Origin: an uncultured Moraxella sp.
Lineage (GTDB): Bacteria > Pseudomonadota > Gammaproteobacteria > Pseudomonadales > Moraxellaceae
Reading direction: 5' to 3'
NCBI GenBank assembly: GCA_937975585.1
Contig: CALJUC010000080.1
Location: 1-6,412 of the forward strand
DNA: 6,412 nt
How positions within the stretch are numbered: position 1 is the stretch's first letter; each line of letters starts with the position of its first letter. The notes under the pieces were generated by a model. That model made no database searches. It was not told the origin of the DNA and saw only the letters and a list, made by a program, of their open reading frames with translations. Positions 6,380-6,412 of the stretch are shown here, in pieces. The position numbers and the translations under genes are program-made.

Positions 6380-6412
6380 AGATCGGAAGAGCACACGTCT
6401 GAACTCCAGTCA
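6380..6412. other. Illumina TruSeq adapter sequence (contamination)
   Basis: The terminal 33 bases begin AGATCGGAAGAGC, continue ACACGTCTGAAC and end TCCAGTCA. This is the complete standard TruSeq read-1 3' adapter, base for base. It is a library artefact retained at the contig end. It creates a false stop codon at 6400-6402 and a false C-terminus on gp48. The left end of the window does not carry the adapter or its reverse complement. Confidence 0.98.

Noticed and set aside
6396..6404. GTCTGAA resembling the core of the Neisseria DNA uptake sequence
   Set aside because: It lies within the Illumina adapter and so is not native.

Overview
The window is a stretch of a Mu-like contractile-tail (myovirus-type) phage or prophage late region, all on the + strand. 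Gene order is the canonical Mu tail/baseplate order: the C-terminal part of the tape measure protein (Mu gp42), gp43 (DNA circularization protein N), gp44 (gpP, baseplate hub), gp45 (membrane-piercing spike), gp46 (gp25/GPW-like), gp47 (baseplate J-like wedge) and the start of gp48 (DUF2313). Identifications rest on translated motifs and on the synteny. I could run no database search.

Organism: base composition looks mid-low GC (low-to-mid 40s %, estimated by eye) with a gammaproteobacterial style of codon use. A Moraxellaceae host (Moraxella/Psychrobacter/Acinetobacter-like) is my best guess, but this is weakly supported. No host gene, tRNA or integration site is present to anchor it. The sequence cannot tell whether this is an active phage, a defective prophage or a phage-tail-like bacteriocin.

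Layout: 1-1705 is the tape measure gene, open at the left edge. 1706-1780 is the only sizeable gap; it holds a perfect 10-bp stem followed by seven T, and the T-run abuts the ATG of gp43. From 1781 to the right end six baseplate genes are packed with 11-nt, 4-nt and 1-nt overlaps or gaps of 1 and 11 nt, as expected of a translationally coupled operon. The tape measure sets tail length; gp43 and gp44 form the tube end/hub; gp45 is the spike with a C-terminal HxH metal-binding motif; gp46 and gp47 form the wedge; gp48 links wedge to tail fibre. The fibre genes expected next are off the window.

The right end is not biological. The last 33 bases (6380-6412) match the Illumina TruSeq read-1 adapter exactly, so gp48 is cut at about 6379 and the last six residues plus stop of its open frame are adapter-encoded. 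The most interesting native signal is the terminator-like hairpin whose 3' arm appears to contain the only ribosome-binding site of gp43. I see no cargo, defence, toxin or other accessory system here.
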